DNA from: an uncultured Porphyromonadaceae bacterium
GTDB taxonomy: Bacteria > Bacteroidota > Bacteroidia > Bacteroidales > Muribaculaceae
Length of the DNA stretch: 35,589 bases
Direction: 5' to 3'
Assembly: GCA_900548705.1 (NCBI GenBank)
Contig: URLF01000016.1
Coordinates: 1 to 35,589, forward strand
The notes under the pieces are model-generated. The model did not search any database and was not told the DNA's origin. It saw nothing but the letters and a program-made list of their open reading frames with translations. Numbering within the stretch: the first letter of the stretch is position 1; every line of letters starts with the position of its first letter. Below, one piece after another: positions 15,788-24,180 of this stretch. Made by a program: the position numbers and the translations under genes.

Positions 15788-16570
15788 ATGATTTACCTCA
15801 AGACTCCCGACGAAATTGAAAAGATGCGACGCGCCTGCGAGCTGACTTCCCTCACTTTAGGTGAGGTCGCCAAGCTGGTGCGTCCCGGAGTTACGACCCA
15901 TAAGCTCGACACAGCCGCCCGCGAGTTCATCGTCAAGAACGGCGGCCGTCCCGCCTGCCTGGGTTACGGCGGTTTCCCCGCCACCCTCTGCATTGAAGTA
16001 AACGAGACGGTGGTCCACGGGTTCCCTTCTTCCTATACCCTGCGTGATGGTGACATTGTCGGCGTTGACCTGGTCGTCGAGCTTGACGGCTACAATGGCG
16101 ATATGTGTTACACCTTCCCGGTGGGAGATGTTGCCCCTGAGGTGATGGAACTGTTGAAGACAACCAAGGAGTCGCTCTATGTGGGCATAGAGGCGTGTCG
16201 CGAAGGTCATCGCCTGGGCGACATCTCCAATGCCATCCAGACCTATTGCGAGAAACGTGGTTATTCTGTGGTACGCGAGATGTGTGGCCACGGTATCGGC
16301 CGCAAGATGCATGAAGACCCGGAGGTGCCCAATTTTGGACGCCGGGGCACAGGGCCGCTCATCAAGAACGGCCTGTGCATCGCCATCGAGCCGATGATTA
16401 ACCTCGGAAGCCGCAACATCGTCATCGAGGATGACGGCTGGACATGCCGTACGCGCGACCGTAAGCCTTCGGCCCATTACGAGCATACAGTGGCGGTCAA
16501 CGCCGGGAAGACTGAGATTCTGACCTCTTTCGACCCTGTGCGCGACGCCCTCGGCGACAGGTTTGTCTGA
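15788..16570 (+). CDS. map: Type I methionine aminopeptidase
   Basis: A 260-aa cytosolic metalloprotease that removes N-terminal Met from new proteins. All five metal ligands are visible: D94 (VGVDLVV), D105 (YNGDM), H168 (CGHGIG), E201 (IAIEPM) and E232 (YEHTVAV). His75 (VVHGFP) fits the substrate-binding His. Length matches the type I enzyme. It lies between secY (104 bases) and infA (61 bases). Confidence 0.97.
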   Translation: MIYLKTPDEIEKMRRACELTSLTLGEVAKLVRPGVTTHKLDTAAREFIVKNGGRPACLGYGGFPATLCIEVNETVVHGFPSSYTLRDGDIVGVDLVVELDGYNGDMCYTFPVGDVAPEVMELLKTTKESLYVGIEACREGHRLGDISNAIQTYCEKRGYSVVREMCGHGIGRKMHEDPEVPNFGRRGTGPLIKNGLCIAIEPMINLGSRNIVIEDDGWTCRTRDRKPSAHYEHTVAVNAGKTEILTSFDPVRDALGDRFV

Positions 16571-16631
16571 ATAAACTTCCATCCGGTTCACCAAACAGAG
16601 AATCAAAGACAGAAACCCCGACTGAAAACTC

Positions 16632-16850
16632 ATGTCAAAGCAATCTGCAATAGAACAAGACGGCGTGATACTCGAAGCCCTTTCCAACGCGATGTTCCGC
16701 GTGGAGCTTGAGAACGGCCATGAAATCACCGCCCATATCTCGGGCAAGATGCGCATGCACTATATCAAGATCCTGCCCGGAGACAAAGTGAGGGTCGAGA
16801 TGTCGCCTTATGACCTCTCCAAGGGTCGAATCGCGTTCCGCTACAAGTAA
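16632..16850 (+). CDS. infA: Translation initiation factor IF-1
   Basis: A 72-aa single OB-fold protein that blocks the A site during initiation. MSKQSAIEQDGVILEALSNA and the C-terminal YDLSKGRIAFRYK are diagnostic. Length is exactly typical. It lies between map and rpmJ, the standard Bacteroidota order. Confidence 0.98.
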   Translation: MSKQSAIEQDGVILEALSNAMFRVELENGHEITAHISGKMRMHYIKILPGDKVRVEMSPYDLSKGRIAFRYK

Positions 16851-16891
16851 GCTAAACCGAACCATCAAATAATTCCAAAAAGAATTCACAA

Positions 16892-17008
16892 ATGAAAGTT
16901 AGAGCTTCCATCAAGAAGCGTTCCGCCGACGACAAGATCGTCCGTCGCAAGGGCCGCCTCTATGTGATCAACAAGAAAAATCCCAAAAACAAACAGCGCC
17001 AGGGATAA
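16892..17008 (+). CDS. rpmJ: 50S ribosomal protein L36, cysteine-free
   Basis: A 38-aa bL36 protein. It reads MKVRASIKKRSADDKIVRRK, then GRLYVINKKNPKNKQRQG. The zinc-binding Cys residues of the classical form are all replaced, so it needs no zinc, and the C-terminus is of the type I recall from Bacteroidota. It follows infA by 41 bases and precedes a structured 155-base spacer before rpsM. Confidence 0.96.
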   Translation: MKVRASIKKRSADDKIVRRKGRLYVINKKNPKNKQRQG

Positions 17009-17034
17009 CATGCGTTAATCCGGGAAAACCGGCG

Positions 17035-17091
17035 GCGGTTTGTCAGGATATTGCCGGGAAATCTCTCCCCCGAGTCAGGCAATGAAACCGC
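17035..17091 (+). promoter_or_regulatory. Nested inverted repeats between rpmJ and rpsM
   Basis: GCGGTTT (17035-17041) can pair with AAACCGC (17085-17091), and inside it ATTGCC (17050-17055) can pair with GGCAAT (17078-17083). This would form a two-tier stem in the rpmJ-rpsM spacer. No T-run follows. It may be an operon leader or RNA-processing site; E. coli has a regulatory pseudoknot just upstream of rpsM, but I see no direct match to it. Confidence 0.4.
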
Positions 17092-17123
17092 GTGAAAGGT
17101 TTCCGAATCCCGCTGATTTTTGT

Positions 17124-17131
17124 TATTTTCG
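17124..17131 (+). promoter_or_regulatory. Candidate -7 element before rpsM
   Basis: TATTTTCG differs from TAnnTTTG at one base and lies 32 bases before the rpsM start, so transcription could begin about 26 bases before the gene. No convincing upstream element is seen. It would give the alpha-type genes a promoter of their own. Confidence 0.3.
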
Positions 17132-17163
17132 CGTTAAAATTTCAAGACTCAACCAAAGCATTT

Positions 17164-17544
17164 ATGGCAGTAAGAATCGTGGGAGTTGACCTCCCCCAGA
17201 ACAAACGGGGCGAAATCGCCCTTACCTACATCTTCGGCATCGGCCGTTCGGCCGCTAAGACCATCCTGGAGAAAGCCGGTGTAGACGTGAACATCAAAGT
17301 GAAGGACTGGACTGATGCCCAGGCTGCTCAGGTTCGCGAAGTCATCCAGACCAACTACAAGGTAGAGGGTGACCTCCGCAGCGAAATCCAGCTCAACATC
17401 AAGCGACTTATGGATATCGGTTGCTACCGTGGCGTGCGCCACCGTAACGGCCTCCCCGTTCGCGGTCAGTCGACCAAGAACAACGCCCGTACCCGCAAGG
17501 GACGCAAGAAAACCGTCGCTAACAAGAAGAAAGCCACTAAATAA
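17164..17544 (+). CDS. rpsM: 30S ribosomal protein S13
   Basis: A 126-aa uS13 protein of the 30S head that contacts P-site tRNA. I chose the ATG at 17164 (MAVRIVGVDLPQNKRGEIAL), which is where the family begins; the frame is open for 24 codons further upstream but that part is unlike S13. GVRHRNGLPVRGQSTKNNAR near the C-terminus is diagnostic, followed by a lysine-rich tail. It lies 21 bases before rpsK. Confidence 0.97.
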   Translation: MAVRIVGVDLPQNKRGEIALTYIFGIGRSAAKTILEKAGVDVNIKVKDWTDAQAAQVREVIQTNYKVEGDLRSEIQLNIKRLMDIGCYRGVRHRNGLPVRGQSTKNNARTRKGRKKTVANKKKATK

Positions 17545-17565
17545 CGAATACCCCAAGAAAGTATC

Positions 17566-17955
17566 ATGGCAAAGAAAACAGTCGCAGCCAAGAAGCGCAA
17601 CGTCAAGGTTGATGCCGCCGGCCAGCTTCACGTTCATTCCTCATTCAACAATATCATCGTGTGCTTAGCCAACAGCGAGGGACAGGTGATTTCATGGTCC
17701 TCCGCAGGCAAGATGGGCTTCCGCGGATCCAAGAAAAACACCCCTTACGCTGCCCAGATGGCTGCCCAGGATTGCGGCAAGGTCGCTTACGACCTCGGCC
17801 TGCGCAAGGTGAAGGCTTATGTCAAAGGACCCGGTAACGGCCGTGAGTCGGCTATCCGTACCGTTCATGGTATGGGAATCGAGGTGACCGAGATCATCGA
17901 CGTCACTCCGCTGCCCCACAACGGTTGCCGTCCTCCCAAGCGTCGTCGCGTATAA
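17566..17955 (+). CDS. rpsK: 30S ribosomal protein S11
   Basis: A 129-aa uS11 protein of the platform, near the mRNA exit. The N-terminus is lysine-rich; HVHSSFNNIIVCLANSEGQV and the C-terminal PLPHNGCRPPKRRRV are diagnostic. Length is typical. It is followed by a 134-base spacer with a GCGCTCC/GGAGCGC hairpin before rpsD. Confidence 0.98.
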   Translation: MAKKTVAAKKRNVKVDAAGQLHVHSSFNNIIVCLANSEGQVISWSSAGKMGFRGSKKNTPYAAQMAAQDCGKVAYDLGLRKVKAYVKGPGNGRESAIRTVHGMGIEVTEIIDVTPLPHNGCRPPKRRRV

Positions 17956-18012
17956 TCCAGCATTCCACGGCAGAAATCAACAAAGGGCTTTAACCGCGCC
18001 GGATGGCGTGAA

Positions 18013-18044
18013 GCGCTCCATTCCCGATGGTTCGACAGGAGCGC
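18013..18044 (+). promoter_or_regulatory. Hairpin in the rpsK-rpsD spacer
   Basis: GCGCTCC (18013-18019) pairs with GGAGCGC (18038-18044) around an 18-base loop. It lies 45 bases before the rpsD start, in a GC-rich spacer like those at rplW-rplB and rpsC-rplP. No T-run follows. S4, the rpsD product, regulates the alpha operon in E. coli, so this could be a control site; this is inference. Confidence 0.35.
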
Positions 18045-18089
18045 CCGGCCCCCGGCCGCCCATTAACCTATTTAAAGTTAAAGACACAA

Positions 18090-18695
18090 ATGGCTAGATA
18101 CATAGGTCCCAAGACCAAAATCGCACGCAAATTTGGCGAACCCATCTTCGGCGAGGACAAGATCCTGAGCCGCCGCAATTTCCCCCCCGGCCAGCACGGT
18201 CAGAACCGTCGCCGCAAAACTTCGGAATACGGCATCCAGCTGCGCGAGAAGCAGAAGGCTAAATACACCTACGGTGTGCTGGAGCGTCAGTTCCGCAACC
18301 TCTTCGAGAAAGCTTCCGGTATGAAGGGTATCACCGGTGAAATCCTTCTCCAGCTCCTCGAAGGCCGTCTGGACAACGTGGTTTACCGTCTGGGCATCGC
18401 CAAGACCCGCGCCGCAGCCCGTCAGCTCGTGCTCCACAAGCACATCACTGTCAACGGCGAGGTTGTAAACATCCCCTCTTTCGCCGTAGAGCCCGGTATG
18501 GTTATCGGTGTCCGCGAGAAATCCAAGTCTCTCGAAGTCATCGCAGACTGCCTGGCCGGTTTCAACCACAGCAAATACCCCTGGCTCGAATGGGACGAGT
18601 CAACCAAGAGCGGCAAACTGCTCCATGTCCCCACCCGTGAGGATATCCCCGAAAACATCAAGGAGCAGCTCATCGTCGAACTCTATTCTAAGTAA
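18090..18695 (+). CDS. rpsD: 30S ribosomal protein S4
   Basis: A 201-aa uS4 protein, a primary 16S rRNA binder. I chose the ATG at 18090 (MARYIGPKTKIARKFGEPIF); the frame is open upstream through the GC-rich spacer but that part is not S4-like. The S4 RNA-binding domain holds RLDNVVYRLGIAKTRAAARQ and VLHKHITVNG. There is no N-terminal zinc knuckle. It precedes rpoA by 20 bases. Confidence 0.98.
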   Translation: MARYIGPKTKIARKFGEPIFGEDKILSRRNFPPGQHGQNRRRKTSEYGIQLREKQKAKYTYGVLERQFRNLFEKASGMKGITGEILLQLLEGRLDNVVYRLGIAKTRAAARQLVLHKHITVNGEVVNIPSFAVEPGMVIGVREKSKSLEVIADCLAGFNHSKYPWLEWDESTKSGKLLHVPTREDIPENIKEQLIVELYSK

Positions 18696-18715
18696 TCCGT
18701 TAAACACCAAGATCC

Positions 18716-19708
18716 ATGGCTATTTTAGCATTCCAAAAACCTGACAAAGTCGTAATGTTGGAAGCCAACAGCTTCTACGGCAAGTTTGAGTTCAAGCCTT
18801 TGGAACCCGGCTATGGTATCACTGTGGGTAATGCCCTGCGTCGAGTGCTTCTCTCCTCACTCGAGGGCTATGCCATCTCCGCCATCAAGATTGACGGCGT
18901 GAAACACGAGTTCGATACCATCCCCGGCGTCAAGGAGGATGTGACCAATATCATCCTCAATCTCAAGAAGGTAGACCTCAAGCAGGTGACCGAAGATGCC
19001 GAGACTGAGAAAGCTTCCATCCACGTGTCGGGTCAGGAGGTGTTCAAAGCCGGTGACATCGGAAAAGCCCTCGCGGGCTTTGAAGTCCTCAATCCCGAGG
19101 AGGTCATCTGTCACTTGGATCCCGACGCGAGCTTCAACCTCGAGGTGACCATCAACAAAGGACGCGGCTGGGTGCCCGCAGACGAGAACCAACTCGAAAT
19201 CACCGACATCCAGACCCTCGCCATAGACTCGATTTATACCCCGATCAAGAACGTCAAGTACGCTGTTGAAAACTTCCGCGTCGACCAAAAGACCGACTAC
19301 GAGAAACTCATCATAGAAATCACCACCAACGGCTCCATCCTCCCCAAGGATGCCCTCAAGGAGGCCGCCAAGATTCTGATTTATCATCTGATGCTATTCT
19401 CAGATGACAAGATCACAATCGAGACCACCGAGACCGACGGTGCTGAGGAATTTGATGAGGACGCTCTCCACATGCGCCAGCTCCTCAAGACGAAGCTGGT
19501 CGACATGGACCTCTCGGTCCGCGCTCTCAACTGCCTCAAGAGCGCCGAAGTCGAGACCCTCGGCGAGCTGGTCGTATTCAACAAGACCGACCTGCTGAAA
19601 TTCCGCAACTTCGGCAAGAAGTCCCTGACGGAACTCGACGAACTGCTGGCCAACCTCGGCCTGTCGTTCGGCATGGATATTTCCAAATACAAACTCGACA
19701 AAGAGTAA
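18716..19708 (+). CDS. rpoA: RNA polymerase alpha subunit
   Basis: A 330-aa protein that starts assembly of RNA polymerase and contacts promoters and activators. The N-terminal domain holds FKPLEPGYGITVGNALRRVL, the dimerisation segment. The C-terminal domain near residues 262-325 holds LKSAEVETLGELVVFNKTDL and FRNFGKKSLTELDE, the DNA-binding helices. Length is typical. It lies between rpsD and rplQ. Confidence 0.98.
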   Translation: MAILAFQKPDKVVMLEANSFYGKFEFKPLEPGYGITVGNALRRVLLSSLEGYAISAIKIDGVKHEFDTIPGVKEDVTNIILNLKKVDLKQVTEDAETEKASIHVSGQEVFKAGDIGKALAGFEVLNPEEVICHLDPDASFNLEVTINKGRGWVPADENQLEITDIQTLAIDSIYTPIKNVKYAVENFRVDQKTDYEKLIIEITTNGSILPKDALKEAAKILIYHLMLFSDDKITIETTETDGAEEFDEDALHMRQLLKTKLVDMDLSVRALNCLKSAEVETLGELVVFNKTDLLKFRNFGKKSLTELDELLANLGLSFGMDISKYKLDKE

Positions 19709-19724
19709 AAACTGAACAACAACG

Positions 19725-20207
19725 ATGAGACACAATAAAAGCTTCAACCACCTGTCGCGCAAGAAGGCCCATCGCGACGCCCTTCTTGCCAACATGACCA
19801 TCTCTCTTATCAAGCATAAGAGGATCTTCACCACCCTGGCAAAGGCAAAGGCCCTGCGTATGTACGCCGAGCCCCTGATCAACCGCGCCAAGGAAGACTC
19901 CATGGCCAACCGCCGCCTGGTGTTCTCCTATCTCCAGAACAAGGAAGCCGTCACCGAGCTCTTCCGCGAAATCTCCCAGAAGATTGCTGACCGTCCCGGT
20001 GGCTACACCCGCATTCTCAAGACCGGCAACCGTCTTGGTGACAACGCCAAGACCTGCTTCATCGAGCTGGTAGACTACAACGAGAACATGCTCAAGGACA
20101 AGAAGTCCGAGAAGAAGGGCCGCACCCGTCGTTCCCGCAAGTCCACCTCCCCCGAGACTCCGGCTCCCGAAGCCGCCGCTCCCGCCGAGGAACCCAAAGC
20201 CGAATAA
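19725..20207 (+). CDS. rplQ: 50S ribosomal protein L17
   Basis: A 160-aa bL17 protein near the tunnel exit. MRHNKSFNHLSRKKAHRDAL and the internal GGYTRILKTGNRLGDNAKTC are diagnostic. The conserved core ends near residue 120; the rest is a low-complexity tail first rich in Lys and Arg, then in Pro, Ala and Glu (PEAAAPAEEPKAE), longer than in E. coli. It is the last gene of the ribosomal run and is followed by a terminator. Confidence 0.97.
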   Translation: MRHNKSFNHLSRKKAHRDALLANMTISLIKHKRIFTTLAKAKALRMYAEPLINRAKEDSMANRRLVFSYLQNKEAVTELFREISQKIADRPGGYTRILKTGNRLGDNAKTCFIELVDYNENMLKDKKSEKKGRTRRSRKSTSPETPAPEAAAPAEEPKAE

Positions 20208-20235
20208 TCACCACGATTATATTTGATTCAAACAG

Positions 20236-20267
20236 ACGCCCGCCCTTGTTGGCGGGCGTTGTTTTTC
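20236..20267 (+). terminator. Rho-independent terminator after rplQ
   Basis: ACGCCCGCC (20236-20244) pairs perfectly with GGCGGGCGT (20251-20259) across a six-base loop, and TGTTTTT follows. It closes the ribosomal cluster 29 bases after rplQ and separates it from the AT-rich genes downstream. Confidence 0.9.
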
Positions 20268-20295
20268 TCAATTGGAATGAAAATAATAGAGTCAT

Positions 20296-21357
20296 ATGCG
20301 TGTGATGTGTCAAGATAGGATGAGGGAGGATAAAAAGGGATTCCTTCAGTTTATTGCTTATTCCCAGGTGATTGGTATTATATTGGTGGTAGTAGGACAT
20401 TCATTGTATGAATATCCTGATGGATGTCATGGCTCTACATTTTTACTCAGTCGATGTATATACAGTTTGCATATGCCCACATTTATGTTTGCCTCTGGTT
20501 TCCTAATGATGTATACGGTTTTTAAGGAGGATGGCAATATACTTGGTTTTGGTTCTTTTATGAAGAAAAAAACGAAACGACTTTTGGTACCATTTGTAAT
20601 TTTGACGGGTCTTACTTTTTTACCAAGGATTGCGATGAATTCAATGGCAGAAGATAAGATAGAGTTTTCATTGGAAATGTTCTATAAAAGTTTTTTATAT
20701 GGAGAAATAATGCCAATCCCTTTTTTTTGGTTTTTGCAAGCAAGTTTTTTGTTATTGGTAACATCATTTTTGATGTTGATGGTAGGAACGAAACTGAAGA
20801 TTAACAAGAAGATGTCAAGTTTGGTGATTTGTGGGATATATATAGGATTATTCATATGGGATGAAGCTAAAGATGTTGATTTTTTTTCTATTGGCAAAGC
20901 AATTAAATTGGGCGTGTATTTTGCTTTAGGAATGATATATGCGTGTTATTTTAAAGATGTCAACAGTTGGTTGCCTCGGTATCGTATGATGATTTTTATG
21001 GGATTTCTTGTAATGTGGGCTGTTTTATTTTATATGACAGAATACACAGAATATTTTATCTTTTGTCAATTGTCTGGTGTGGGGATGGTGATTTTATTGT
21101 CTCACATTATCTCAGATACGAAAGTCAGAATTTTTGATCATCTTATAGGCGCAACTTATATAATTTTTCTATTGTCGTGGTATGTGAATATGTTAACACA
21201 GCCGGTCTTGTCTCATTATGTGAGTATGCCTTGGTGGGGATATACGGTTCTTTCGTGTGTTTTGGGTATTTATGTGCCATATGCGGTATATGTGTGGTTG
21301 CAAAATCATAAACAACATATGTATGGTAAATTGATTTCTTACGGGCTTGGACATTGA
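20296..21357 (+). CDS. Acyltransferase-3 family membrane protein
   Basis: A 353-aa membrane protein with about ten helices, of the family that O-acylates surface sugars and lipids. Helix 1 carries the conserved catalytic-type His (VVVGHS, H35); SLHMPTFMFASGFLM fits the family's helix-2 motif and KKKTKRLLVPF the basic loop. Three possible starts lie close together (20296, 20305, 20323); I give the longest. It is clearly AT-rich with codon use unlike the ribosomal genes beside it, suggesting transfer. It ends 8 bases before the next gene, so the two form a pair. Confidence 0.8.
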   Translation: MRVMCQDRMREDKKGFLQFIAYSQVIGIILVVVGHSLYEYPDGCHGSTFLLSRCIYSLHMPTFMFASGFLMMYTVFKEDGNILGFGSFMKKKTKRLLVPFVILTGLTFLPRIAMNSMAEDKIEFSLEMFYKSFLYGEIMPIPFFWFLQASFLLLVTSFLMLMVGTKLKINKKMSSLVICGIYIGLFIWDEAKDVDFFSIGKAIKLGVYFALGMIYACYFKDVNSWLPRYRMMIFMGFLVMWAVLFYMTEYTEYFIFCQLSGVGMVILLSHIISDTKVRIFDHLIGATYIIFLLSWYVNMLTQPVLSHYVSMPWWGYTVLSCVLGIYVPYAVYVWLQNHKQHMYGKLISYGLGH

Positions 21358-21365
21358 ATTAATTG

Positions 21366-22244
21366 ATGAAATTTATGAATAATAAAATTGTAATTAATCC
21401 CATTGGAGGACTCGCTAACCGAATGAGAACACTTGCGGGGGGAGTGGCTTTGGCAAATGAAATTGGTGCGGAGTTTGATGTGGTTTGGTGTCGCAACTGG
21501 GAAGTAGCAGCTGCGTTTGAAGATGTGTTCGAGCTGCCTGAATGTCTTATTAACAAGATAAAATATCCCGGGAGATTACGATATGGTTTATGGTATTCCA
21601 TCCCAAGGAAAAAAAACCTATACTTTTCAGCATTTTCGCTCCAGAGGTTTGGAATCTCATTGTTTGACAGTGCTTCACCGTTGAAAGATATTCTTGCAAA
21701 TGATAATGATTCCGATGCAACGCTTAAAGGTATTGTCGAAGGAACGCTTCATAGCCATAGGAATTGTTTTATACAAGGAGGAACAAATATATACCGATTT
21801 TCCTTAGATGAATATCGCAGGATGTTTGTGTTGAAACGAGAATTACAAGAGGAGGTGGTAAAAATTAAGATGTCACTTGGCTCATCATCAGTAGGCGTGC
21901 ATATCAGAAGAACAGATAACTATGAGTCTAAAAAGCATAGTCCTGACAGCCTCTTTATTGAAGCAATGGAAAGAGAAATCGATAGGGATACAAATGTGAG
22001 ATTCTATCTTGCGACAGATGACGAAGCTGTTAAAGCAACCTTCCGGAGAAGATTCGGTGAGAGATTGATCTCAAGTCCTTATTGCGCCCAACGTGATTCG
22101 AAGGAAGGCATAATTCACGCTGCTGAGGAAATGTTTATCCTTGCCGGTACAAATAAAATACTTGGCTCTTATTACAGTTCTTTTTCTGAGGCAGCGGCTA
22201 TGTTGGGTGGAATACAATTATTTACGGTAAGAAATATTCCATAA
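21366..22244 (+). CDS. Fucosyltransferase-like glycosyltransferase
   Basis: A 292-aa protein with features of bacterial fucosyltransferases. The N-terminal GGLANRMRTL segment (residues 14-23) and HIRRTD (179-184) match the GDP-fucose-binding motif family (H-x-R-R-x-D) shared by GT11 and NodZ-type enzymes. It probably adds fucose or a related sugar to a surface glycan. I chose ATG at 21366; a TTG one codon earlier and an ATG at 21375 are alternatives. Like the preceding acyltransferase it is AT-rich. Its 3' end overlaps the opposing ispF gene by 23 bases. Donor and acceptor are unproven. Confidence 0.75.
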   Translation: MKFMNNKIVINPIGGLANRMRTLAGGVALANEIGAEFDVVWCRNWEVAAAFEDVFELPECLINKIKYPGRLRYGLWYSIPRKKNLYFSAFSLQRFGISLFDSASPLKDILANDNDSDATLKGIVEGTLHSHRNCFIQGGTNIYRFSLDEYRRMFVLKRELQEEVVKIKMSLGSSSVGVHIRRTDNYESKKHSPDSLFIEAMEREIDRDTNVRFYLATDDEAVKATFRRRFGERLISSPYCAQRDSKEGIIHAAEEMFILAGTNKILGSYYSSFSEAAAMLGGIQLFTVRNIP

Positions 22245-22707
22245 GCGCGGAGGCTTGGGCTGCGATGCCTTCGCCGCGGCCTGTAAAGCCGAGATGTTCG
22301 GTGGTGGTTGCTTTTACGGAGACGGCCTCGAGGGGGAGTGACAGGTCTGCCGCGATATTCTCTATCATTTGCGGGATGAACGGAAGGAGCTTGGGAGCTT
22401 GTGCGATTATGGTGACATCGACATTCGTCGGGGAGAGACCGCGTTGTTCGCGTATGATTTGTGCTGTCTCGCGTAACAGGTGGCGTGAATCCGCGCCTTT
22501 GTAGCGTGGATCAGAGTCCGGGAAATGATAACCGATGTCTCGGAGGGCTGCGGCTCCGAGAAGCGCGTCAGAGAGGGCGTGGAGAGCGACATCGGCATCA
22601 CTGTGGCCAAGCAAACCGAGATGATAGGGGATTTCGACTCCGCATAGGATTAGTTTGCGGCCTTCTACAAGGCGATGGACATCATAGCCGTTGCCGATTC
22701 TGAACAT
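22222..22707 (-). CDS. ispF: 2-C-methyl-D-erythritol 2,4-cyclodiphosphate synthase
   Basis: A 161-aa enzyme of the non-mevalonate isoprenoid pathway that cyclises CDP-methylerythritol 2-phosphate, releasing CMP. The metal ligands are visible as D9 and H11 (GYDVHR) and H43 (ALHAL); GHSDADV at 34-40 is the family signature and KATTTEHLGFTGRGEGIAAQ is near the C-terminus. I chose the ATG at 22707 because the family starts there; the frame is open upstream through a low-complexity tract. It is the last gene of the porZ-porV operon and overlaps the fucosyltransferase-like gene tail to tail. Confidence 0.96.
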   Translation of the reverse strand: MFRIGNGYDVHRLVEGRKLILCGVEIPYHLGLLGHSDADVALHALSDALLGAAALRDIGYHFPDSDPRYKGADSRHLLRETAQIIREQRGLSPTNVDVTIIAQAPKLLPFIPQMIENIAADLSLPLEAVSVKATTTEHLGFTGRGEGIAAQASALMEYFLP

Positions 22708-22777
22708 ATGGAGTTGTTTCTTTTGCCTTGTCGAGGCAAAAATGCCCCAATTGGATGGCAGTTTGTCTTTGTCTGAT

Positions 22778-22835
22778 GGAAAAGAGGGTGGAGAGAGGGG
22801 AAGGGAAGAGAGATAAAAGAGAGAGGGGAGAAGAG
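22778..22835 (+). repeat. 58-base purine tract
   Basis: On the plus strand this stretch is A and G except for two T residues (22789, 22814). The mRNA of the minus-strand operon would therefore be almost pure pyrimidine between porV and ispF. A perfect 7-bp hairpin TTTTGCC/GGCAAAA (22721-22741) lies between it and ispF. Such tracts can form unusual DNA structures; no function is known to me here. Confidence 0.6.
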
Positions 22836-22852
22836 TAGTTGATTGTATGGAA

Positions 22853-24109
22853 TTATCGGCGTCCACCAATCAAATCACGAAGACCGTCCATATCGAATGT
22901 CAATGTGAAACGGAGGGTCTGGTCGAGAGGGGAGGTCTGTGCAGTGGCGAGCATATAGGCCGCGTCGAGGCGTACGACGTTTAGAGAGAAACCGGCGCCA
23001 AAGCCGAAATACTGGCGGTTTCCTTTATACTGGCTTTCGTGGTAATAACCGGCGCGCAGGAAGAATTGCTGATTATAGTTGTACTCAGCACCGATGGAGT
23101 ACGAGATTTCCCTCAACTCCTCCTTCATGCCGCCGGGTGCGTCGCTGAAAGACTTGAATATACCGGTGATAGGGGACATTGTCTCCCAATTATTGAGAGC
23201 CTCGGCATAGGCAGCCTCGTCGACCTGGCCATCTGCGTCACGGTAGTCGTCACGGCGGGGACGCGTCGGCACCAGGAGTTTGTTGAGGTCAAGGCTCACA
23301 GCCAGGTTATGGTAGTCGGCGAGAGGGAACATAAAAGAGGCTCCCAGACGTAGATTTGTCGGCAGGAAAGCAGGTGGTTGCCCTTCGGGTGATACTTTAG
23401 TACCAATGTTGGAGATGTCCCAACCCCATGCGAATTGGCATTCACTTTGTCCGACTATTGGATACGTGACAAAATATCCTGATATGTCGGCAGAGAATGC
23501 CGATGCTCCGCTGGGTTGTGTCGAGGTGCTGGATGCTCCGAATCCGAGGTCGGAATAGATATAGCGGAACACTACGCCCATAGAGAATTTCTCAGAAAGC
23601 TTTCTTGAGTAACCGATGTCAAACGCGAGCTCATAGGGATTGATGCTTTCTGTGACGCCGCCAAGGCTCTCGGAGTTGACCTCGCCAAGGGAGAAATAAC
23701 GCAAGGACGCGCTTATCGCCTGGTTGTCATTGCTGCCTAATTTCCAATAGCCTGCAAGATTTGCCAAGAATATGTCGTTGACCAGTTTACGAAGCCAGGG
23801 GGTATAACTCAGAGAGACTGCGCCCTGTGAGTATGCGAATGCGTATTTCGATGGATTCCAGAACTGTGAGTTGGCATCCGGATCAGTTGCCGCACCGAGG
23901 TCTCCCATTGATGCTCCACGGGCATCGGGAGCGATGCCGAGAGATGTGACACCGGTCTGGACAGGGTTGAACTCGTTCTTTATCTGGTCATCAGCGATTG
24001 CTTTTTCGGCACACAGCATAGCGGCCAACACGGCGGCTGCAATTGTGGTCTTGGCCGCTATCGGAGAGGTGAGAATATTGCGGGGCGAAGTCATCATTGT
24101 CTGTGTCAT
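22853..24109 (-). CDS. porV: Type IX secretion outer-membrane protein PorV
   Basis: A 418-aa outer-membrane beta-barrel of the FadL-like fold. PorV carries substrates from the type IX translocon to the sortase-like attachment complex (PorU, PorQ, PorZ). The mature start NPVQTGVTSLGIAPDARGAS and the segment GAATDPDANSQFWNPSKYAF are PorV signatures; residues 1-40 include a signal region with AAAVLAAMLCAEKAIA. A second start at residue 6 is possible. It follows an unknown 176-aa gene and porZ in the same operon, so the context supports the call. Usually it lies by porU; here it does not. Confidence 0.92.
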   Translation of the reverse strand: MTQTMMTSPRNILTSPIAAKTTIAAAVLAAMLCAEKAIADDQIKNEFNPVQTGVTSLGIAPDARGASMGDLGAATDPDANSQFWNPSKYAFAYSQGAVSLSYTPWLRKLVNDIFLANLAGYWKLGSNDNQAISASLRYFSLGEVNSESLGGVTESINPYELAFDIGYSRKLSEKFSMGVVFRYIYSDLGFGASSTSTQPSGASAFSADISGYFVTYPIVGQSECQFAWGWDISNIGTKVSPEGQPPAFLPTNLRLGASFMFPLADYHNLAVSLDLNKLLVPTRPRRDDYRDADGQVDEAAYAEALNNWETMSPITGIFKSFSDAPGGMKEELREISYSIGAEYNYNQQFFLRAGYYHESQYKGNRQYFGFGAGFSLNVVRLDAAYMLATAQTSPLDQTLRFTLTFDMDGLRDLIGGRR

Positions 24110-24180
24110 TAATAAGCTCCCGGTAATCAGGAGTCCTGAATATATAACTGAAAAGCGGCGGTTTTATTGCCCCTTACGCG

